Positions 5,744 to 7,766 of a stretch of DNA of 7,766 nucleotides are shown piece by piece (the stretch's first letter is position 1; each line of letters begins with the position of its first letter). This DNA comes from Limnohabitans sp. (GTDB lineage: Bacteria; Pseudomonadota; Gammaproteobacteria; Burkholderiales; Burkholderiaceae_C). The notes beneath the pieces were generated by a model, which was given only the letters and a program-made list of their open reading frames with translations, searched no databases and was not told the DNA's origin. Where the stretch lies: NCBI GenBank assembly GCA_015657605.1, contig JACDQO010000516.1, positions 1 through 7,766 of the forward strand, written 5' to 3'. The position numbers were made by a program, and so were the translations under genes.

Positions 5744-6472
5744 ATGAGTACCCAATACGAATGCCTGAAAAGCCCCGACCTGTTCGCCGAGGCCTTTGGC
5801 ATCGCCCCGCCCGAAGCCTTGCTGGGCAAAGAAGTCTGGCCGCGCCAGTCGGGTTTTTTCATCCGCAAGGCGATGGTGGCCGATGAACAAGCCCAGCTGT
5901 CCGCACCTGAACCCGATGCTGAGCATGAAACTGACGCAGCCCCCACACCGGCCCCCGCCAGCCCGCTGGTGATGGAGCTGGCCCAAGGCCAATTCGGTTT
6001 GGTGCCCACTTGGGTCAAGTCGGCGTCTGACGCCAAGCTGCGGTCCACCAAGTTGGCCGTGACGCGCTATGAAACCATGAGCACGGCCACGGCCACGCGC
6101 GAGACCTGGCTCAAAGGCCAGCGCTGCATCATCCCGATGCAAGCATTTTTGGAAGACGATTGGCGCAGCCGCAAAGCCGTGCCCACGCGCATTGCACGGG
6201 TGGACGGCAAGCCGATGGGAGTGGCGGGACTGTGGGAGCGCTGGACCCAAGGCGATGAAGACATCATCAGCTTCACTTTGCTCACGGTGAATGCCAACAG
6301 CCACGCTTTGATGAACCGGTATGGCCAAGACGGCAACGAAAAACGCATGCCAGCCATCCTGAACGAGGGCGCCTATGGTGCTTGGCTCAGTGCCCCGCTT
6401 GAAAAAGCCCGCGAGTTCATGCGGGCCTACCCGGCCCACTTGCTGTTGGCCAATCCGGTTCAAAAGAAATAA
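5744..6472 (+). CDS. SRAP-domain (YedK/HMCES-like) protein with altered active site
   Basis: A 242-residue SOS response-associated peptidase (SRAP) domain protein. Typical members (E. coli YedK, human HMCES) use Cys2, exposed by Met removal, to crosslink abasic sites in single-stranded DNA, with Asn, Glu and His assisting. Family landmarks here are VWPRQSGFFIR (31-41), FGLVPTWVKS (84-93), RYETM (108-112), RCIIPMQAFLEDDW (127-140), VPTRI, VAGLWERWT (160-168), FTLLTVNANSHALM (177-190) and EKRMPAIL (199-206). The Glu of the AxxE motif is kept (E137). Residue 2 is Ser (AGT at 5747-5749), the Asn of the usual NARxET motif aligns with Val106, and the His before the RMP motif aligns with Gly194. Residues 46-76 form an acidic, Ala/Pro-rich insertion. 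C7 is the only other N-terminal cysteine. The fold is confident; abasic-site crosslinking by the standard mechanism is doubtful. The gene converges on argH. Confidence 0.87.
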   Translation: MSTQYECLKSPDLFAEAFGIAPPEALLGKEVWPRQSGFFIRKAMVADEQAQLSAPEPDAEHETDAAPTPAPASPLVMELAQGQFGLVPTWVKSASDAKLRSTKLAVTRYETMSTATATRETWLKGQRCIIPMQAFLEDDWRSRKAVPTRIARVDGKPMGVAGLWERWTQGDEDIISFTLLTVNANSHALMNRYGQDGNEKRMPAILNEGAYGAWLSAPLEKAREFMRAYPAHLLLANPVQKK

Positions 6473-6473
6473 G

Positions 6474-6503
6474 CAGCGTGGGGCAGCTCAGTGCCCCATG
6501 CTG
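6474..6503. terminator. Convergent-gene hairpin, possible terminator
   Basis: A 12-bp stem with a six-base loop (CAGCGTGGGGCA / TGCCCCATGCTG) fills most of the 41 bp between the SRAP and argH stop codons. One pair is G-T, which makes a wobble in the + strand transcript and a C-A mismatch in the - strand transcript, so the hairpin is stronger for the SRAP mRNA. No T-tract follows on either strand, so it is not a canonical intrinsic terminator; it may instead protect 3' ends. Confidence 0.5.
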
Positions 6504-6513
6504 ACGTGCAGGC

Positions 6514-7766
6514 TCAGCCCAAACGGGTGCGGTGGCGGGCGATTTGCAAGCGAACTTGCGCAGGTGCCGTGCCGCCCAAGGTGTTGCGGGCATTCATCGA
6601 GCCTTGCAGGCTCAAGGGGCCGAACACATCGGCTTCGATGCGGGCATCAAACTGTTGCAGGGTTTGCAGCGGCAGCTCGGACAGGTCCACACCCAAGCCT
6701 TGCGCGGTCTTGACCGCGTGGGCTACGACCTCGTGCGCGTCGCGGAAAGGCAAGCCCTTTTTGACCAAGTAGTCGGCCAAATCGGTGGCGGTGGCGTAGC
6801 CCTTTTTCACGGCGGCTTCCATCGCGGCGGCATTCACCGTGATACCGCCTTCTTTGACGCCCGTGGCGGGGTTGACTTGGCCACCCACCATTTCGCTGAA
6901 GATGCGCAGCGTGTCTTTGAGCGTGTCCACCGTGTCGAACAGCGGCTCTTTGTCTTCTTGGTTGTCTTTGTTGTAGGCCAGGGGCTGGCCCTTCATCAGG
7001 GTGATCAGACCCATCAGGTGGCCGACCACGCGACCGGTCTTGCCGCGTGCGAGTTCGGGCACGTCGGGGTTTTTCTTCTGCGGCATGATGCTCGAGCCGG
7101 TGGTGAAGCGGTCGGCGATGCGCACAAAGCCGAAGTTCTGGCTCATCCACAAAATCAACTCTTCTGATAAGCGGCTGATGTGCACCATGCACAGCGAAGC
7201 GGCGGCGGTGAATTCGATGGCGAAGTCGCGGTCGCTCACACCGTCTAGGCTGTTTTGGCAGACTTGTGGGCTGCCCGCTTCGTCGACCATGCCCAGGGTG
7301 CGTGCCACGCGCTCGCGGTCCAGCGGGTAGGTGGTGCCGGCCAAAGCGGCGCTGCCCAAAGGCAGGCGGTTGGTGCGGCGGCGCACGTCGACCATGCGCT
7401 CGGCATCGCGGCTGAACATTTCCACATAGGCCAGCAGGTGGTGCGCAAAGCTCACGGGCTGGGCCACTTGCAGGTGGGTGAAGCCGGGCAGGATGACTTC
7501 AACGTTTTGCTCGGCCACATCGACCAGCGACTTTTGCAGGTCGGCCAGCAGGTCGATGATCAGGTCCATCTCGCCGCGCAACCACAGGCGCACGTCGGTG
7601 GCCACTTGGTCGTTGCGGCTGCGCCCGGTGTGCAGGCGCTTGCCGGCGTCGCCCACGAGCTGGGTCAGGCGCGCTTCGATGTTCAGGTGCACGTCTTCCA
7701 GGTCCAGCTTCCATTCAAAAGCGCCGGATTCGATTTCTTGCGTGATCTGCAACATGCCGCGCTGGA
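6514..7766 (-). CDS. argH: Argininosuccinate lyase ArgH, N-terminus cut by window edge
   Basis: ArgH splits argininosuccinate into arginine and fumarate, the last step of arginine biosynthesis, as a cytoplasmic homotetramer of the fumarase/aspartase superfamily. The frame remains open to the right edge (QRG precedes the first in-window Met at 7755), so about 45-50 N-terminal residues lie outside. About 416 residues are visible against roughly 460 for the family. Numbering from that Met, conserved blocks are EDVHLNIE (20-27), [12 protein letters not shown] (43-54), [12 protein letters not shown] (89-100, catalytic-region His94) and the superfamily signature [12 protein letters not shown] (220-231) with the catalytic serine loop. 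The C-terminal half, including [14 protein letters not shown] and the GGTAPAQV tail, is also intact with no frame break. The stop lies beside the convergent SRAP gene; neighbours give no operon clue within the window. Confidence 0.97.
   Translation of the reverse strand, partial: QRGMLQITQEIESGAFEWKLDLEDVHLNIEARLTQLVGDAGKRLHTGRSRNDQVATDVRLWLRGEMDLIIDLLADLQKSLVDVAEQNVEVILPGFTHLQVAQPVSFAHHLLAYVEMFSRDAERMVDVRRRTNRLPLGSAALAGTTYPLDRERVARTLGMVDEAGSPQVCQNSLDGVSDRDFAIEFTAAASLCMVHISRLSEELILWMSQNFGFVRIADRFTTGSSIMPQKKNPDVPELARGKTGRVVGHLMGLITLMKGQPLAYNKDNQEDKEPLFDTVDTLKDTLRIFSEMVGGQVNPATGVKEGGITVNAAAMEAAVKKGYATATDLADYLVKKGLPFRDAHEVVAHAVKTAQGLGVDLSELPLQTLQQFDARIEADVFGPLSLQGSMNARNTLGGTAPAQVRLQIARHRTRLG

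Noticed and set aside
5690..6463. 257-codon open frame antisense to the SRAP gene
   Set aside because: SRAP landmarks are clear on the + strand; the antisense translation resembles no family.

Overview
The window looks like a stretch of housekeeping chromosome from a betaproteobacterium, most likely Burkholderiales and probably Comamonadaceae. This rests on the moderately high GC content, the NtrB/NtrC, RluA, RluE and ArgH sequences, and the gene repertoire; the genus cannot be fixed by eye. There are no mobile elements, rRNA or tRNA genes, CRISPR arrays or phage genes, and almost every base is coding.

Layout, left to right. (1) Positions 1-2028, + strand: the 3' end of ntrB (nitrogen sensor kinase) followed 6 bp later by ntrC (its response regulator). 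ntrC is broken near its 3' end by an apparent +1 frameshift that separates the ATPase from the DNA-binding domain. (2) 2061-3399: a small solitary [2Fe-2S] ferredoxin-type protein (- strand), divergent from a DMT/EamA-family membrane transporter (+ strand). (3) 3378-4280, - strand: a newly recognised 46-residue lysine-rich protein with a good ribosome-binding site, followed by an RluA pseudouridine synthase. rluA carries an apparent one-base deletion near its start. Its 3' end overlaps the convergent transporter gene by 22 bp. (4) A strong perfect inverted-repeat terminator at 4329-4357 separates these from the next unit. (5) 4396-5654, - strand: RluE pseudouridine synthase, then an NfsB-like nitroreductase. 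(6) 5744-6472, + strand: an SRAP-domain (YedK/HMCES-like) protein that appears to lack three of the four canonical active-site residues, including Cys2. (7) 6514-7766, - strand: argH (argininosuccinate lyase), cut by the right edge and convergent with the SRAP gene across a hairpin.

Functionally these are several short, independent transcription units: nitrogen regulation, rRNA/tRNA modification, redox proteins, DNA-damage response and arginine synthesis. I see no dedicated multi-gene system. The points most worth checking are the atypical SRAP active site, the two single-base frameshifts at short homopolymers (sequencing errors or genuine gene damage), and the small basic protein.
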